64,000 bases of DNA from Bradyrhizobium sp. AZCC 2176. Its GTDB lineage: Bacteria > Pseudomonadota > Alphaproteobacteria > Rhizobiales > Xanthobacteraceae. Positions within the stretch are counted from its first letter, which is position 1. Each line of letters opens with the position of its first letter. The notes under the pieces were generated by a model, which was not told the origin of the DNA, ran no database searches, and saw only the letters and a list, made by a program, of their open reading frames with translations. Of the stretch, positions 1 to 10,940 are shown one piece after another. A program made the position numbers and the translations under genes. The DNA lies in assembly GCF_036924645.1 (NCBI RefSeq), contig NZ_JAZHRX010000001.1, positions 1,736,001 to 1,800,000 on the forward strand, in the 5' to 3' direction.

Positions 1-305
1 AACTGCACAAGAGTTTCGGCCCGATGTTCTCGCCGCTGCTGGCCGACGACGCCAAGGCGTTCTTCAAGGATCGGGTGATGGGCAAGTTCAAGTATGTCGA
101 CAGCCAGCTTGCGGGGCGCGACTACCTGATGGGCAGCCAGTTCACCATCGCCGACGGCTATCTGTTCACGATGCTGACCTGGGCGGACCGGATGAAGTTC
201 GATCTTTCCGAGATGCCGAACCTTCTGGCCTACAAGGCCCGCATCGCCGCCCGCCCGAAGGTGCAGGAAGCGCTGACCAAGGAAGGCCTGATGAAGGCGG
301 CGTGA
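1..305 (+). CDS. Glutathione S-transferase, C-terminal part (cut by window edge)
   Basis: The reading frame is open from base 3, so the gene begins before the window. The visible ~100 residues are the all-helical C-terminal domain of a cytosolic glutathione S-transferase. The stretch around 'FTIADGYLFTML' is the conserved N-capping box and hydrophobic staple of GST helix 6, and the end 'RIAARPKVQEALTKEG' is typical of bacterial beta-class (GstA) enzymes. The thioredoxin-like glutathione-binding half is outside the window, so substrate class cannot be judged. A strong terminator follows 23 bases after the stop, so the transcript probably ends here. Confidence 0.85.
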   Translation, partial: LHKSFGPMFSPLLADDAKAFFKDRVMGKFKYVDSQLAGRDYLMGSQFTIADGYLFTMLTWADRMKFDLSEMPNLLAYKARIAARPKVQEALTKEGLMKAA

Positions 306-327
306 GTTCTTGCGCATAGCGAATGCG

Positions 328-360
328 AAAAGGGCCGGATCGATGATCCGGCCCTTTTTC
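328..360 (+). terminator. Rho-independent terminator after the GST gene
   Basis: A perfect 10-bp stem GGGCCGGATC / GATCCGGCCC (332-341 and 345-354) has a 3-base loop and is followed by five T. The stem is flanked by A on the left and T on the right, so it may also work on the other strand. Confidence 0.8.
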
Positions 361-363
361 TTC

Positions 364-484
364 GTAGATGGGGTAACGGGCCGCGGTCTGCCCTCCAAGC
401 CAGCCGCGCTTGCTACGGCGCTATTGGGTTGCGCGCTTCGCGCGGCTGGCTTGGAGGGCGGGCCGGGCCCGTTACCCCATCTAC
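364..484. repeat. Palindromic intergenic repeat, family B, full copy
   Basis: Left arm begins GTAGATGGGGTAACGGGCC and the right arm ends with its reverse complement. About 45 bp pair on each side with one small indel around a centre rich in GCGC. Half of the same element occurs again at 44820-44863. It lies between the GST terminator and the 3' end of the fadJ-like gene. No open frame of interest is inside. Confidence 0.85.
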
Positions 485-498
485 AAGTTTGCACCGCC

Positions 499-2712
499 TT
501 ACGCCGCCTGCTTCTTCGGCGGGAAGCGGCCGTAGAAGGTCTCGCCGCTGGCGGCCATGTCTTCCAAAAGTTTCGGCGGGGTGAAGCGCGAGCCGTATTT
601 GGCCTCCAACTTGTGGCAGAGCTCGACGAACTTCCGCGTACCCATGAAGTCGATATAGGACAGCGTGCCGCCGGTGAACGGCGCAAAGCCGAAGCCGAGG
701 ATCGAGCCGACATCGGCCTCGCGCGGATCGGTGATGACGTGATCCTCGACCGTGCGCGCGGCTTCGACCGCCTGCACCACCAGGAAACGCTGCTTCAATT
801 CCTCGATGTCGAGCGTATCGGGATCGAGCTGCTTGGGCTGCAGCGCCGACAGGCCCGGCCACAGGCTCTTCTGGCCCTTGCCCTTCTCGGGATAGTCGTA
901 AAAGCCCTTGCTGTTCTTGCGGCCGAGACGGCCCTGCTTTTCCACCAGCTCCACCATCAGCTTCTTCTGATCCGGATTGATGGCGTTCGGACCAAGATCC
1001 GTCTCGGTCGCCTTGATGACCTTGAGGCCGAGATCGAGGGCGACTTCATCCGACAGCGACAGCGGACCGACCGGCATGCCCGCCATCTTGGCGCAGTTCT
1101 CGATCATCGCCGGCGGCACGCCTTCCAGGAACATCTCGTTGCCTTCGGCGATGTAGCGGCCGACGCAGCGATTGGCGTAGAAGCCGCGGGAGTCATTGAC
1201 GACGATCGGCGTCTTGCCGATCACCCGCACATAGTCGAGCGCGGCGGCGAGCGCGACGTCACCGGTATTCTTGCCGAGGATGATTTCGACCAGCATCATC
1301 TTCTCGACCGGCGAGAAGAAGTGGATGCCGATGAACTTGCCTTGCTCCTTGAAACCTTCGGCCAGCGAGGTGATCGGCAGCGTCGAGGTGTTGGACGCGA
1401 AGATCGCGTCCGGCTTGAGGTACTGCTGCGCCTTGGCAAAGGTCTCTGCCTTGACCTTGCGGTCCTCGAACACGGCCTCGATGACGAGGTCGCAATCTCC
1501 GAGCGTAGCGTAATCAGCGGTTGGCGTAATGCGGGCCAGCAGCGCATCACGATCTGTGGCCTTGGCGCGGCCCTTGGCGACCTGCACGTCGATTACCTTC
1601 TGTGCATGCGCCTTGCCCTTGTCGGCGCTTTCCTGGTCGCGGTCGATCAGCACGACGTCGAGGCCGGCGCGGGCCGAGACGTAGCCGACGCTGGCGCCCA
1701 TGAAGCCGGCGCCGATCACGGCGATCTTCTTGATCTTGGTCGGCGGCACGTCCTGCGGACGCCGCGCGCCCTTGTTCAGTTCCTGCATCGACAGGAACAG
1801 GCTGCGGATCATCGCCGCGGCTTCCTTGGAGCGCAGGACTTGCGTGAAGTAACGCGACTCGACGCGCAACGCGGCGTCGATGGGCAACTGCAGGCCCTCA
1901 TAGACGCAGCTCATGATGGCGCGCGCCGCCGGATAATTGTCGTAGGTCTCGCGGCGATAGATCGCGTTGCCGGCCGGGAACATCATCATGCCGTTCTTGG
2001 AGAACACCGGGCCGCCGGGCAGCTTGAAGCCCTTCTCGTCCCATGGCGCGACCGCCTTGCCGCCGCCCTTGATCCAGTCCTTCGCCGCCCTGACCAGATC
2101 GGAGGCCGGCACGATGGCGTGGATCAAATTGAGCGCCTTGGCCTTGTCGATCGTGACCGGATCGCCCTTGAGCAGGATCGTCATCGCATCCTGCGGCGGC
2201 ACCAGGCGCGGCACGCGCTGGGTGCCGCCGGCGCCCGGGAACAGGCCGACCTTGACCTCGGGCAGGCCGAGGCGAGTTTTGGGATTCTCGGCCGCGACGC
2301 GATAATGGCAGGACAGCGTCACCTCGAAACCGCCGCCGAGCGCCAGCCCGTTGATCGCGGCCGCCCACGGCTTGCCGCAGGTTTCGATGCCGCGCAGCAC
2401 CAGCGAGAAACGGCGGCTCTGGTCGAACAGCATCTGGTTGGCCGCGACCTCGCCCTTTTCCTTGAAGACCTTGGCGTACTCCTTGTTCATGCCTTCGAGC
2501 ATGGAAAGGTCGGCGCCGGCGCAGAATGCGTCCTTGCTCGAGGTGATGACGACGCCCTTCACGGCGGCATCTGCTGTGGTCTGCTTCAATATCTCTTCGA
2601 GCTCCGTGGTCGAGGTCTCGTCCAGCACGTTCATCGAACGGCCGGGGATGTCCCAGGTGACGAGCGCAATGCCGTCGGCGTCGGTCTCTAGCTTGAAATT
2701 CTTGAAGGCCAT
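499..2712 (-). CDS. 3-hydroxyacyl-CoA dehydrogenase / enoyl-CoA hydratase, FadJ/FadB type
   Basis: A 737-residue bifunctional beta-oxidation enzyme that hydrates 2-enoyl-CoA and oxidises the 3-hydroxyacyl-CoA with NAD. The N-terminal crotonase domain (about 1-200) shows the oxyanion-hole segment 'FCAGADL' near 63 and both catalytic glutamates ('LGGGFE' near 130 and '[15 protein letters not shown]' near 150). A Rossmann NAD site 'AVIGAGFMG' starts near 340, with 'HFFSPVEKM' as the dehydrogenase active-site region. The start is the ATG at 2712, preceded by GGGAG; the frame stays open 50 codons further upstream, but that part translates a repeat. The thiolase gene lies just upstream on the same strand, and the two products together complete the beta-oxidation spiral. 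Confidence 0.93.
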   Translation of the reverse strand: MAFKNFKLETDADGIALVTWDIPGRSMNVLDETSTTELEEILKQTTADAAVKGVVITSSKDAFCAGADLSMLEGMNKEYAKVFKEKGEVAANQMLFDQSRRFSLVLRGIETCGKPWAAAINGLALGGGFEVTLSCHYRVAAENPKTRLGLPEVKVGLFPGAGGTQRVPRLVPPQDAMTILLKGDPVTIDKAKALNLIHAIVPASDLVRAAKDWIKGGGKAVAPWDEKGFKLPGGPVFSKNGMMMFPAGNAIYRRETYDNYPAARAIMSCVYEGLQLPIDAALRVESRYFTQVLRSKEAAAMIRSLFLSMQELNKGARRPQDVPPTKIKKIAVIGAGFMGASVGYVSARAGLDVVLIDRDQESADKGKAHAQKVIDVQVAKGRAKATDRDALLARITPTADYATLGDCDLVIEAVFEDRKVKAETFAKAQQYLKPDAIFASNTSTLPITSLAEGFKEQGKFIGIHFFSPVEKMMLVEIILGKNTGDVALAAALDYVRVIGKTPIVVNDSRGFYANRCVGRYIAEGNEMFLEGVPPAMIENCAKMAGMPVGPLSLSDEVALDLGLKVIKATETDLGPNAINPDQKKLMVELVEKQGRLGRKNSKGFYDYPEKGKGQKSLWPGLSALQPKQLDPDTLDIEELKQRFLVVQAVEAARTVEDHVITDPREADVGSILGFGFAPFTGGTLSYIDFMGTRKFVELCHKLEAKYGSRFTPPKLLEDMAASGETFYGRFPPKKQAA

Positions 2713-2779
2713 ATTGGTGCTCCCTCGATGCCGGCAGCCGATGTCAGGCGCGGCGGTTGGATGTGATTTCGTAGGTCTT

Positions 2780-2867
2780 GTAGGGTGGGCAAAGCGCAGC
2801 GTGCCCACCCTTCCCGGCGGAGTTCGTGATGGTGGGCACGGCGCAAGAGCGCCTTTGCCCACCCTAC
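2780..2867. repeat. Palindromic intergenic repeat, family A, copy 1
   Basis: Begins GTAGGGTGGGCAAAGCG and ends with the reverse complement CTTTGCCCACCCTAC, with an internal GTGCCCACC / GGTGGGCAC pair. Two related copies lie at 18083-18205 and 35845-35930. It sits between the thiolase stop and the fadJ-like start, inside an apparent operon, so as RNA it could fold and alter downstream expression. Confidence 0.88.
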
Positions 2868-2871
2868 GGGC

Positions 2872-4080
<1,209 letters not shown>

Positions 4081-4144
4081 GACGCCCTCCTGGTATGAGG
4101 ATCATAATATTATAGGCGAAAGGACAGCGCGGTGGCGGATAATT

Positions 4145-5935
4145 TCAGAACGCTTCCGCCGCCAATTCCATGGTGGTCGCGCATCCGGTCTGGATGCGCG
4201 CAAGATGGACATGGGTTTCCGGCAGCATCCGCTCCATGAAGAAGCGGCCGGTCACCAGCTTGGTGGAGAGATAGGGCGTGGCGCCGGAGGCCGCAATCTT
4301 GTCCTGAGCCACCTTCGCCATCCGCGCCCACATATAGGCGAAGGTGACGAGGCCGAACAATTGCATGTAGTCGGTGGCGGCGGCGCCGGCATTGTCGGGT
4401 TTTGTGAGTGCATTCTGCATCAGCCAGCCGGTGGCCTGCTGTAGATGGCCCAGCGCTGCCGAAAGCGGGGTGACGAACGGCTTCATCGCCTCGTCGCCGC
4501 CATGCTCCTTGGCGAAGGCGCCGACTTCGGCAAAGAACGCCATCACCGCACGGCCGCCGTCGCGCGGCAGCTTGCGGCCGACAAGATCGAGCGCCTGAAT
4601 GCCGTTGGCGCCCTCATAGAGCATGGCGATGCGCGCATCGCGCACGAACTGCTCCATGCCGTGTTCGGCGATATAGCCGTGGCCGCCATACATCTGCTGC
4701 GCCAGCACCGCGTTGGAGAAGCCGACATCGGTCATCACGCCCTTCATGACCGGCGTCATCAGGCCCATGTGGTCGTCGGCCTCCTGGCGGTCCTTGGGAT
4801 CGGAGGAGCGGTGGGCGACGTCGCTCTTTAGCGCCGTCCACACCACCATGGCGCGCGCCGCTTCGTTGAAGGCGCGGATGGTGAGCAGCACGCGGCGCAC
4901 GTCAGGATGCACGATGATCGGGTCGGCCGGCTTGTCTGCCGCCTTTGCGCCGGTCAGGGAGCGGCCCTGCAGGCGCTCGCGCGCGTAGTTGACGGCGTTC
5001 TGATAGGCGACCTCGGACTGCGCGAGACCCTGGACGGCGACGCCGAGGCGGGCCTCGTTCATCATCACGAACATGCCCTGCATGCCCTTGTTCTCTTCGC
5101 CGATCAGCCAGCCGGTGGCGTTGTCGTAGTTCATCACGCAGGTGGAATTGCCGTGGATGCCCATCTTGTGCTCGATCGAGCCGCAGGACACGCCGTTGCG
5201 CTGCCCCAGCGAGCCGTCGGCATTGACCAGGATCTTCGGCACCACGAACAGCGACACGCCCTTGATGCCGGCCGGTGCGCCTTCGATCCGCGCCAGCACC
5301 AGGTGGATGATGTTTTCGGCAAGGTCGTGCTCGCCGGCGGAGATGAAGATCTTGGTGCCCGATATCTTGTAGCTGCCGTCGGGCTGCTTGACCGCCTTGG
5401 TGCGCAGCAGGCCGAGATCCGTGCCGCATTGCGGCTCGGTGAGGTTCATGGTGCCGGTCCACTCGCCCGCCACCATCTTCGGCACGAACATCTTCTTCTG
5501 CTCGGGCTTGCCATGCACCAGCAGCGCCGCGGTCGCGCCCATGGTGAGGCCGCCATACATCGAGAACGCCATGTTGGCCGCGCTCTGGAATTCGGTGACG
5601 ACCTGGCTCAGCGTCACCGGCAGCCCCTGCCCGCCATATTCCGCCGGCGCCGACAGGCCGAGCCAGCCGCCTTCGGCGACCTGCTTGAAGGCTTCCTTAA
5701 AGCCCTTCGGCGTCGTCACCGAAGCGTCGTCGTGCCGCTTGCAGCCTTCGAGATCGCCTGTGCGGTTGAGCGGCTGCAGCACCTCTTCGGAGAGCTTTGC
5801 GGCTTCGCCGATGATCGCTTCGCGCACATCGGCGGAGGCATCGGTGAAGCCGGGCAGATTGTCGTAGCGATCGATCTGGAACACGTCGTTGAGCAGGAAG
5901 GTGACGTCTTCCACGGGGGCTTTGTAGATCGGCAT
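4145..5935 (-). CDS. Acyl-CoA dehydrogenase with C-terminal extension (DmdC/FadE-like)
   Basis: A 596-residue flavoprotein of the long acyl-CoA dehydrogenase group that carries an extra C-terminal domain after the usual fold. 'TMNLTEPQCGTDLG' is the FAD/substrate signature. 'YGGHGYIAEHGMEQ' near 415 and 'LYEGANGIQALDL' near 438, the latter holding the likely base glutamate, are typical. It should catalyse the first beta-oxidation step and pass electrons to ETF. The start ATG at 5935 follows GGGAGAA. It is the first gene of the leftward operon with thiolase and the FadJ-type enzyme, so the three genes cover the whole spiral. Chain-length preference cannot be read from the sequence. Confidence 0.92.
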   Translation of the reverse strand: MPIYKAPVEDVTFLLNDVFQIDRYDNLPGFTDASADVREAIIGEAAKLSEEVLQPLNRTGDLEGCKRHDDASVTTPKGFKEAFKQVAEGGWLGLSAPAEYGGQGLPVTLSQVVTEFQSAANMAFSMYGGLTMGATAALLVHGKPEQKKMFVPKMVAGEWTGTMNLTEPQCGTDLGLLRTKAVKQPDGSYKISGTKIFISAGEHDLAENIIHLVLARIEGAPAGIKGVSLFVVPKILVNADGSLGQRNGVSCGSIEHKMGIHGNSTCVMNYDNATGWLIGEENKGMQGMFVMMNEARLGVAVQGLAQSEVAYQNAVNYARERLQGRSLTGAKAADKPADPIIVHPDVRRVLLTIRAFNEAARAMVVWTALKSDVAHRSSDPKDRQEADDHMGLMTPVMKGVMTDVGFSNAVLAQQMYGGHGYIAEHGMEQFVRDARIAMLYEGANGIQALDLVGRKLPRDGGRAVMAFFAEVGAFAKEHGGDEAMKPFVTPLSAALGHLQQATGWLMQNALTKPDNAGAAATDYMQLFGLVTFAYMWARMAKVAQDKIAASGATPYLSTKLVTGRFFMERMLPETHVHLARIQTGCATTMELAAEAF

Positions 5936-6112
5936 GATGTTCTCCCGGCAGCGGCGAAAGTGGCGAAGGCGCTTGAAATGAAATTCGTAGTGGCGATCCG
6001 GAACGAGACCTTATCCGGTTCCGGGGATTCGAGGGAGTGAGCGGGCCGGCAAAATATCTCGTCAGCCATTGCGACATAAACGGCGCCGAAGATGGTCGCG
6101 CGCTTTGCTCCC

Positions 6113-6502
6113 TCACCCCTTGGCGAGTTGCTCCCCCATCAAGCGGTGCAGCAGATTGATTCCCTTCAGCGGACGCACCATCACCTTGAAATGCGTGATC
6201 TTACCGTCATCGCTGAAGGTGATGATGTCGACGCCGTTGATCTTGATGCCCTCGATCTCGTTTTCGAATTCGAGGACCGCGCCATCAGCGCTGCGCCATT
6301 CGCCGACATATTTGAAGCCGGGGCCGCCCAGCACCTTTTCGGCGCTCGCGAGATATTTGAAGGTGATGTCGCGCCCGCGCTGCGGCGTGTGGACGACGGG
6401 GCTTTCGAACACCGCGTCGGGGTGCAGCAGGTCCCACAACGCCGCCGTGTCATGGGACTTCATGTAGCCGTACCACTTGTCGAGGCCGCTCATGGTCATC
6501 AT
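6113..6502 (-). CDS. NTF2-fold (SnoaL-like) protein
   Basis: A 129-residue protein of the SnoaL/limonene-epoxide-hydrolase-like fold. Typical features are 'DKWYGYMKSHDTAALWDLLHPDAVFESPVVHTP' at the N-terminus and a C-terminal sheet ending 'ITHFKVMVRPLKGIN'. Such proteins are small enzymes or ligand-binding proteins; no catalytic set can be assigned. The start is the ATG at 6502, preceded by GAGGAGAC. It is transcribed away from the PadR gene, with two PadR-type palindromes between them, so it is the most likely target of that regulator. Confidence 0.8.
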   Translation of the reverse strand: MMTMSGLDKWYGYMKSHDTAALWDLLHPDAVFESPVVHTPQRGRDITFKYLASAEKVLGGPGFKYVGEWRSADGAVLEFENEIEGIKINGVDIITFSDDGKITHFKVMVRPLKGINLLHRLMGEQLAKG

Positions 6503-6558
6503 GTCTCCTCTGGCGGGCGATGACGGGCTGGCGCCGGGGAACGGATCTCCCCGGAGCT

Positions 6559-6592
6559 TATGCGCGTTGACGCATATGCAACTTTATGCATA
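6559..6592. promoter_or_regulatory. Two overlapping palindromes, likely PadR operators
   Basis: TATGCG-N6-CGCATA occupies 6559-6576 and TATGCA-N6-TGCATA occupies 6575-6592. Both have perfect 6-bp arms and 6-bp spacers and they share two bases, so their centres are 16 bp apart. They lie between the divergent NTF2-fold gene and the PadR gene. The geometry resembles the site I recall for the PadR-family activator AphA (TATGCA-N6-TGC...). Binding is inferred. Confidence 0.65.
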
Positions 6593-6627
6593 ATGTCAAT
6601 CAATCCTGAAAGCCGGAGGCCGGCGTC

Positions 6628-7233
6628 TTGGCGCTTGGTGACGCGATCCTTGCCTGCCTGACCGAACGTCCGATGACGGGCTACGAGCTCGCCAAGACGT
6701 TCGACAACTCCATTGGATTCTTCTGGAAGGCCGACCACCAGCAGATTTATCGCGAGCTCACCAAACTTCGCGACCGCGGCCATATCCAGGGCCGCGAGGT
6801 GGTCCAATCAGGCAAGCCGAACAAGCTGGTCTACACGCTCACGCCGGAAGGACGGGCCGCGCTCAGGCATTGGGCCGCGCGGCCGAGCGTTCCGGCCTCG
6901 ATCAAGGACGACCTTTTGGTGCGGCTCTACGCGCTCGACGATGTCGATATCGAACCGTTGCGCACCGACCTGATGGCGCGGCTGGAACATCACCGCGACC
7001 GCTTTGCCCGCTACGAGCGCCTGCTCAACAAACGCTTTCCCCAAGGTACGGCGCCGCCGGCCGATGTCGGCAAACTGCTCGGGCTTCGCATCGGCCTCGC
7101 CCACGAGCGCGCCGTGGCGGAGTGGTGCGAGGAGGCGATCGAGGCGTTGTCGGCGCTGTCTTCCAGCGCGGAGCGGACCAATGTCGTACCCCTCGAGGAC
7201 GGCCCGCGCGAAAATCGCGAAAATAGCGGTTAG
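6628..7233 (+). CDS. PadR family transcriptional regulator
   Basis: A 201-residue PadR-type winged-helix regulator. The N-terminal half carries the family signature 'ALGDAILACLTERPMTGYELAKTF' with 'FWKADHQQIYRELTKL' (recognition helix) and a wing 'VVQSGKPNKLVYTLTPEG'. The C-terminal helical part (about 95-180) matches the dimerisation domain of the AphA/VirA-type subgroup. The start is a TTG at 6628, chosen because GGAGG at 6615-6619 sits 8 bases upstream and the PadR motif begins at once. The paired palindromes 36-69 bases upstream suggest autoregulation together with control of the divergent NTF2-fold gene. The ligand is unknown. Confidence 0.88.
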   Translation: MALGDAILACLTERPMTGYELAKTFDNSIGFFWKADHQQIYRELTKLRDRGHIQGREVVQSGKPNKLVYTLTPEGRAALRHWAARPSVPASIKDDLLVRLYALDDVDIEPLRTDLMARLEHHRDRFARYERLLNKRFPQGTAPPADVGKLLGLRIGLAHERAVAEWCEEAIEALSALSSSAERTNVVPLEDGPRENRENSG

Positions 7234-7331
7234 AGCTTTTCCGTTCCGGTGGAATCGGAACGGAGCTCTAGATTTTTTGTTTGACGCGTTTTCTTGACGC
7301 GAACCGGTCCCCACTTCGCTGGAAAACGCTC
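7232..7331. repeat. Intergenic repeat, family C, copy 1
   Basis: Starts AGAGCTTTTCCGTTCCGG and continues through a GGAATCGGAAC hairpin into TTGACGCGTTTTCTTGACGCGAACCGG and a final GAAAACGCTC. Related copies are at 10941-11062, 30821-30883 and 52071-52143. It begins on the PadR stop codon and may serve as its transcription end. The rest of the gap to 7523 shows nothing else I recognise. Confidence 0.8.
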
Positions 7332-7523
7332 TGAAGCCGGCCGATTTGGCGCCCGGTAACTTTTGCGGCCGTCCGTCCAATTCCTTAACCCGTTATTTAC
7401 CGTAAGGAACAAAAGTCAGGTTCTGAGGCAGACGACCTGCGCGAAATTCGATTGTCTCCTCACGGGGACGCGCGGGGAGGCTGATGGCGCAGGTGGAGCG
7501 CCGGAGCGGAACCGGACGAGAGC

Positions 7524-10500
7524 ATGAATTCGCGCGTATCGTGGAGTGTTGACGGCATCGATCCATCCGTCCGCGAAAGGGCGGAGGCCGCCGCGCGGCG
7601 CGCCGGCATGACGCTGAACGACTGGCTCAATTCCACCATCGGCGAACCGGCCCCGCCCAGCTTCAGCGCGCCTTCCAATCAGCGGCCGGCGATGCATGGC
7701 CGGCAAGGCCCCGACGTTGCCGACATTCACCAGCGGCTCGATTCGATCACCCGGCAGATCGAGCAGATCTCGCGGCCTGCGCCACGCGGCGACGCTTCGC
7801 GTGGCGAGGTAGCCCGCGGCGAGCCGACGGTGGCCCGCCAGCTCAACGACGCGATTTCGCGCCTCGACGCGCGGCTGTCGCAGATTTCCAACCCCGCGCC
7901 GACCCGGCAGGCCCAGATGCACGAAAAGCAGCGTCAGACCGAGCTGGTCGAGCGTGCCGCAGCCCAGGTCTACCGCCCCGCGCCGCCGCTCAGCCCGGCC
8001 TCGATGGATTTTGCGATCGCCGAAATCGCCGCGCGCCAGAACGAGCTCGACAGCCCGCCGCCGCGCCAGATGCCGCCGCGCAACGGCGCGCCGACAGCTT
8101 CTCCTGCCCAGCCCATGATGCAGGAAGCGCCGGCCGGCCCGGACTTTTCGTCGCTCGAGCGGCACCTGATCAAGATCACGAGCCAGATCGAGTCGCTGCA
8201 GCGTCCCGATCACGTCGAGCAGTCGATTGCCGCCTTCCGCAGCGAACTCGCCGAAATCCGCCACGCCATTACCGAGGCAGTGCCGCGCCGGGAGATCGAA
8301 TCGCTCGAGAACGAAATCCGCTCGCTGTCCCGCCGCATCGACGACAGCCGCCAGCACGGCACCGACGGCCAGACGCTGGCCGGCATCGAACGCGCGCTCG
8401 GCGAAATCCGCGAGGCGTTGCGCTCGCTGACGCCGGCCGAGCAGCTCACCGGCTACGACGAGGCGATCCGCAATCTCGGCGCCAAGCTCGATCTGATCCT
8501 GCGCTCGAACGACGATCCGTCGACCGTGCAGCAGCTTGAAGGCGCGATCGCGGCGCTGCGCGGCATCGTCTCCAACGTCGCCTCCAACGACGCGCTGGCC
8601 CGGCTCGCCGAAGACGTGCACACGCTGTCGGCCAAGGTCGACCAGCTTTCCCGCTTTGACGGCAACAGCGATGCCTTCGGCATGCTCGAGCAGCGCCTCG
8701 CCGCGCTGACCTCGACGCTGGAAACACGGCAGCCGCCGGCCGCGAGCGACAATTCGGAATATCTCGAAAACGCGCTGCGCTCGCTGTCGGAGCGGCTCGA
8801 CCGTATCCCGGCCGGCAACGACAATGCGTCGGCGTTCGCCCATCTCGAACAGCGCGTGTCCTATCTGCTGGAGCGCCTGGAAGCGTCCAACGACAGTTCC
8901 GCCGCGCCTGCCATCGATCTCGGGCGGGTCGAGGAAGGGCTGCACGATATTCTGCGTTCGCTCGAACGCCAGCACGCCAGCCTGGTCGCGCTCGCCGAGT
9001 CCAACCGCAATTCCGGCGACGCAGTGCAGCCGATGGACTCCGGTATCGTCGATCTGGTCAAGCGCGAACTGTCCGACATCCGCTTCAGCCAGTCGGAAAC
9101 CGATCGCCGCACGCAAGATTCGCTGGAGACGGTTCACAACACGCTCGGCCACGTGGTCGATCGCCTGTCGACGATCGAAGGCGATCTGCGCACGGTTCGG
9201 GCCGCACCGCCGGCGGCGCCCCAAGCTTCCCCGCCGCCGATTGAAATGCGCGAGGAAGCGCCCCGCATAACCACGCCGCTGCAGACCTATCTGCAGCAAT
9301 CGAAGCCCGAGTTGCCGAACCCCGCCGCGCTGCAAGCGAGCCCTCAAGAACATTTTGCCGCCGCGCCGCGTGAATTCCACGCGGTCCAGCCGGCAACGCC
9401 GGTGGCCCCGCCATTGCCGCCGCGCGCGATCAGCGAAATCCTGGAGCCGCATGCCGCCGCCCCGCGTACTGCGATCGCGCCGGAATTGCCGCCGGATCAT
9501 CCGCTCGAGCCGGGCACCCGGCCGACCGCGCGCATGTCCTCGCCGTCGGAACGGATCGCGGCTTCCGAGAACGCGATCAGCGAGATCGCTTCCGGACCGA
9601 AGGAGCCCGTGAGTTCGTCGAGCTTCATTGCCGCCGCGCGCCGCGCCGCGCAAGCCGCGGCCGCCGCGCCGCCTCCCGAGAAAGCGGGACGTTCGGCAAA
9701 GGCCGCGCCCAAGGACAAGGGCGGCGACAGGCCGAAGGGCGGTGACGACAAGAGCGCTTTGAACATTTCCTCCAAGATCCGCTCGCTGCTGGTCGGCGCG
9801 AGCGTGGTCGTGATCGTGCTCGGCACTTTCAAGATGGCGATGACGCTGCTCGACACCGGCAGCGGGCTGCAACTGCCGATGATGGAGTCCAACCAGCCGG
9901 CCGCACCAGTGCATGCCCCTGCACCATCGGAGAGCAGCGCCAGGCCCGCAATGCCCGCAGCACCCGGGCCCTTGATGATCTCGCCGACGCCGGTCGAAAA
10001 ACAGTCGAACAATTCTTCCGCACCGAACACGCTGGATAGCGCGCGGATCGCGGTCCCGCCCCAGGCCGCGCCAGCGCCGGCTGCCGCCAGCGACATCACC
10101 GGCGCAATCACGACAATGCCCGCCACCGGCGGCAAGCTGGCCATGATCGCGGTGCCATCGACCGAGCGGCTGCCTGACGGCATTGGCGGCCCGGTATTGC
10201 GCGCCGCCGCGCTGAAGGGCGACCCGGCCGCGGCCTACGAGATCGCCACGCGCTTTGCCGAAGGCAAGGGCGTTGCCCCGGATCTCGACCAGGCCGCCAG
10301 ATGGTACGATCGCGCGGCGCAGGCCGGCGTGGTGCCCGCAATCTTCCGGCTCGGGACCTTCTACGAGAAGGGCCTCAGCGTGAAAAAGGACGTCGATATC
10401 GCGCGGCGTTATTATGCGCAGGCGGCCGAGCGCGGCAGCGCCAAGGCGATGCACAATCTAGCTGTGCTCGACGCCGATGGCGGCGGCAAGGGCGCCAATT

Positions 10501-10871
10501 ACAAGACCGCGTCGATCTGGTTCCGCAAAGCCGCCGATCGCGGCGTCGCCGACAGCCAGTTCAACCTCGGCATCCTCTATGCCCGCGGCATCGGCGTCGA
10601 ACAGAACCTCGCGGAATCCTTCAAGTGGTTCAGCCTCGCCGCGGCCCAGGGTGACGCCGACGCCGGCCGCAAGCGCGACGATATCGCCAAGCGCCTCGAC
10701 GTCCAGTCGCTGGCGGCCGCGAGACTCGCGATCCAGACCTTTACGCCGGAGCCGCAACCCGACGATGCCGTCAACGTGGCCGCCCCGGCTGGCGGCTGGG
10801 ATTCGGCGCCGGCCACGACCAAGCCAGCCGCCAAGCCGGCCGCGACCAAGCGCACTGTCGCCTTCCAGTAA
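7524..10871 (+). CDS. PodJ-like polar localisation protein (coiled coil, one TM, Sel1 repeats)
   Basis: A 1115-residue protein. Residues 1-50 'SWSVDGIDPSVRERAEAAARRAGMTLNDWLN' are the conserved N-terminus of alphaproteobacterial PodJ-like proteins. Residues ~60-560 are long amphipathic, coiled-coil-prone helices, followed by a Pro/Ala-rich linker to ~740. One membrane helix lies near 753-775 ('SLLVGASVVVIVLGTFKMAM'). Three to four Sel1 (TPR-like) repeats follow from ~902 to ~1055 and should face the periplasm. By analogy with Caulobacter PodJ it would organise one cell pole in the cytoplasm while its periplasmic part interacts with the envelope. The peptidoglycan-binding end of Caulobacter PodJ is not evident. 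The tail ~1070-1115 is Ala/Pro/Lys-rich. Confidence 0.85.
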   Translation: MNSRVSWSVDGIDPSVRERAEAAARRAGMTLNDWLNSTIGEPAPPSFSAPSNQRPAMHGRQGPDVADIHQRLDSITRQIEQISRPAPRGDASRGEVARGEPTVARQLNDAISRLDARLSQISNPAPTRQAQMHEKQRQTELVERAAAQVYRPAPPLSPASMDFAIAEIAARQNELDSPPPRQMPPRNGAPTASPAQPMMQEAPAGPDFSSLERHLIKITSQIESLQRPDHVEQSIAAFRSELAEIRHAITEAVPRREIESLENEIRSLSRRIDDSRQHGTDGQTLAGIERALGEIREALRSLTPAEQLTGYDEAIRNLGAKLDLILRSNDDPSTVQQLEGAIAALRGIVSNVASNDALARLAEDVHTLSAKVDQLSRFDGNSDAFGMLEQRLAALTSTLETRQPPAASDNSEYLENALRSLSERLDRIPAGNDNASAFAHLEQRVSYLLERLEASNDSSAAPAIDLGRVEEGLHDILRSLERQHASLVALAESNRNSGDAVQPMDSGIVDLVKRELSDIRFSQSETDRRTQDSLETVHNTLGHVVDRLSTIEGDLRTVRAAPPAAPQASPPPIEMREEAPRITTPLQTYLQQSKPELPNPAALQASPQEHFAAAPREFHAVQPATPVAPPLPPRAISEILEPHAAAPRTAIAPELPPDHPLEPGTRPTARMSSPSERIAASENAISEIASGPKEPVSSSSFIAAARRAAQAAAAAPPPEKAGRSAKAAPKDKGGDRPKGGDDKSALNISSKIRSLLVGASVVVIVLGTFKMAMTLLDTGSGLQLPMMESNQPAAPVHAPAPSESSARPAMPAAPGPLMISPTPVEKQSNNSSAPNTLDSARIAVPPQAAPAPAAASDITGAITTMPATGGKLAMIAVPSTERLPDGIGGPVLRAAALKGDPAAAYEIATRFAEGKGVAPDLDQAARWYDRAAQAGVVPAIFRLGTFYEKGLSVKKDVDIARRYYAQAAERGSAKAMHNLAVLDADGGGKGANYKTASIWFRKAADRGVADSQFNLGILYARGIGVEQNLAESFKWFSLAAAQGDADAGRKRDDIAKRLDVQSLAAARLAIQTFTPEPQPDDAVNVAAPAGGWDSAPATTKPAAKPAATKRTVAFQ

Positions 10872-10940
10872 GACAGGCCGCGATGCCGCCGGCGTCGCCG
10901 CCATACCCTCGGCCACAAATTTGTATAATGGTTCGGGCGA

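Noticed and set aside
310..2691. A 793-codon open frame on the plus strand
   Set aside because: It lies antisense to the FadJ-type gene, has Arg/His/Asp-rich low-complexity translation and no recognisable domain; high G+C strands give such frames opposite real genes.
7416..10454. A 1012-codon open frame on the minus strand
   Set aside because: It mirrors the PodJ-like gene; its translation is rich in Arg/Gly/Ala without a domain, and it has no ribosome site.
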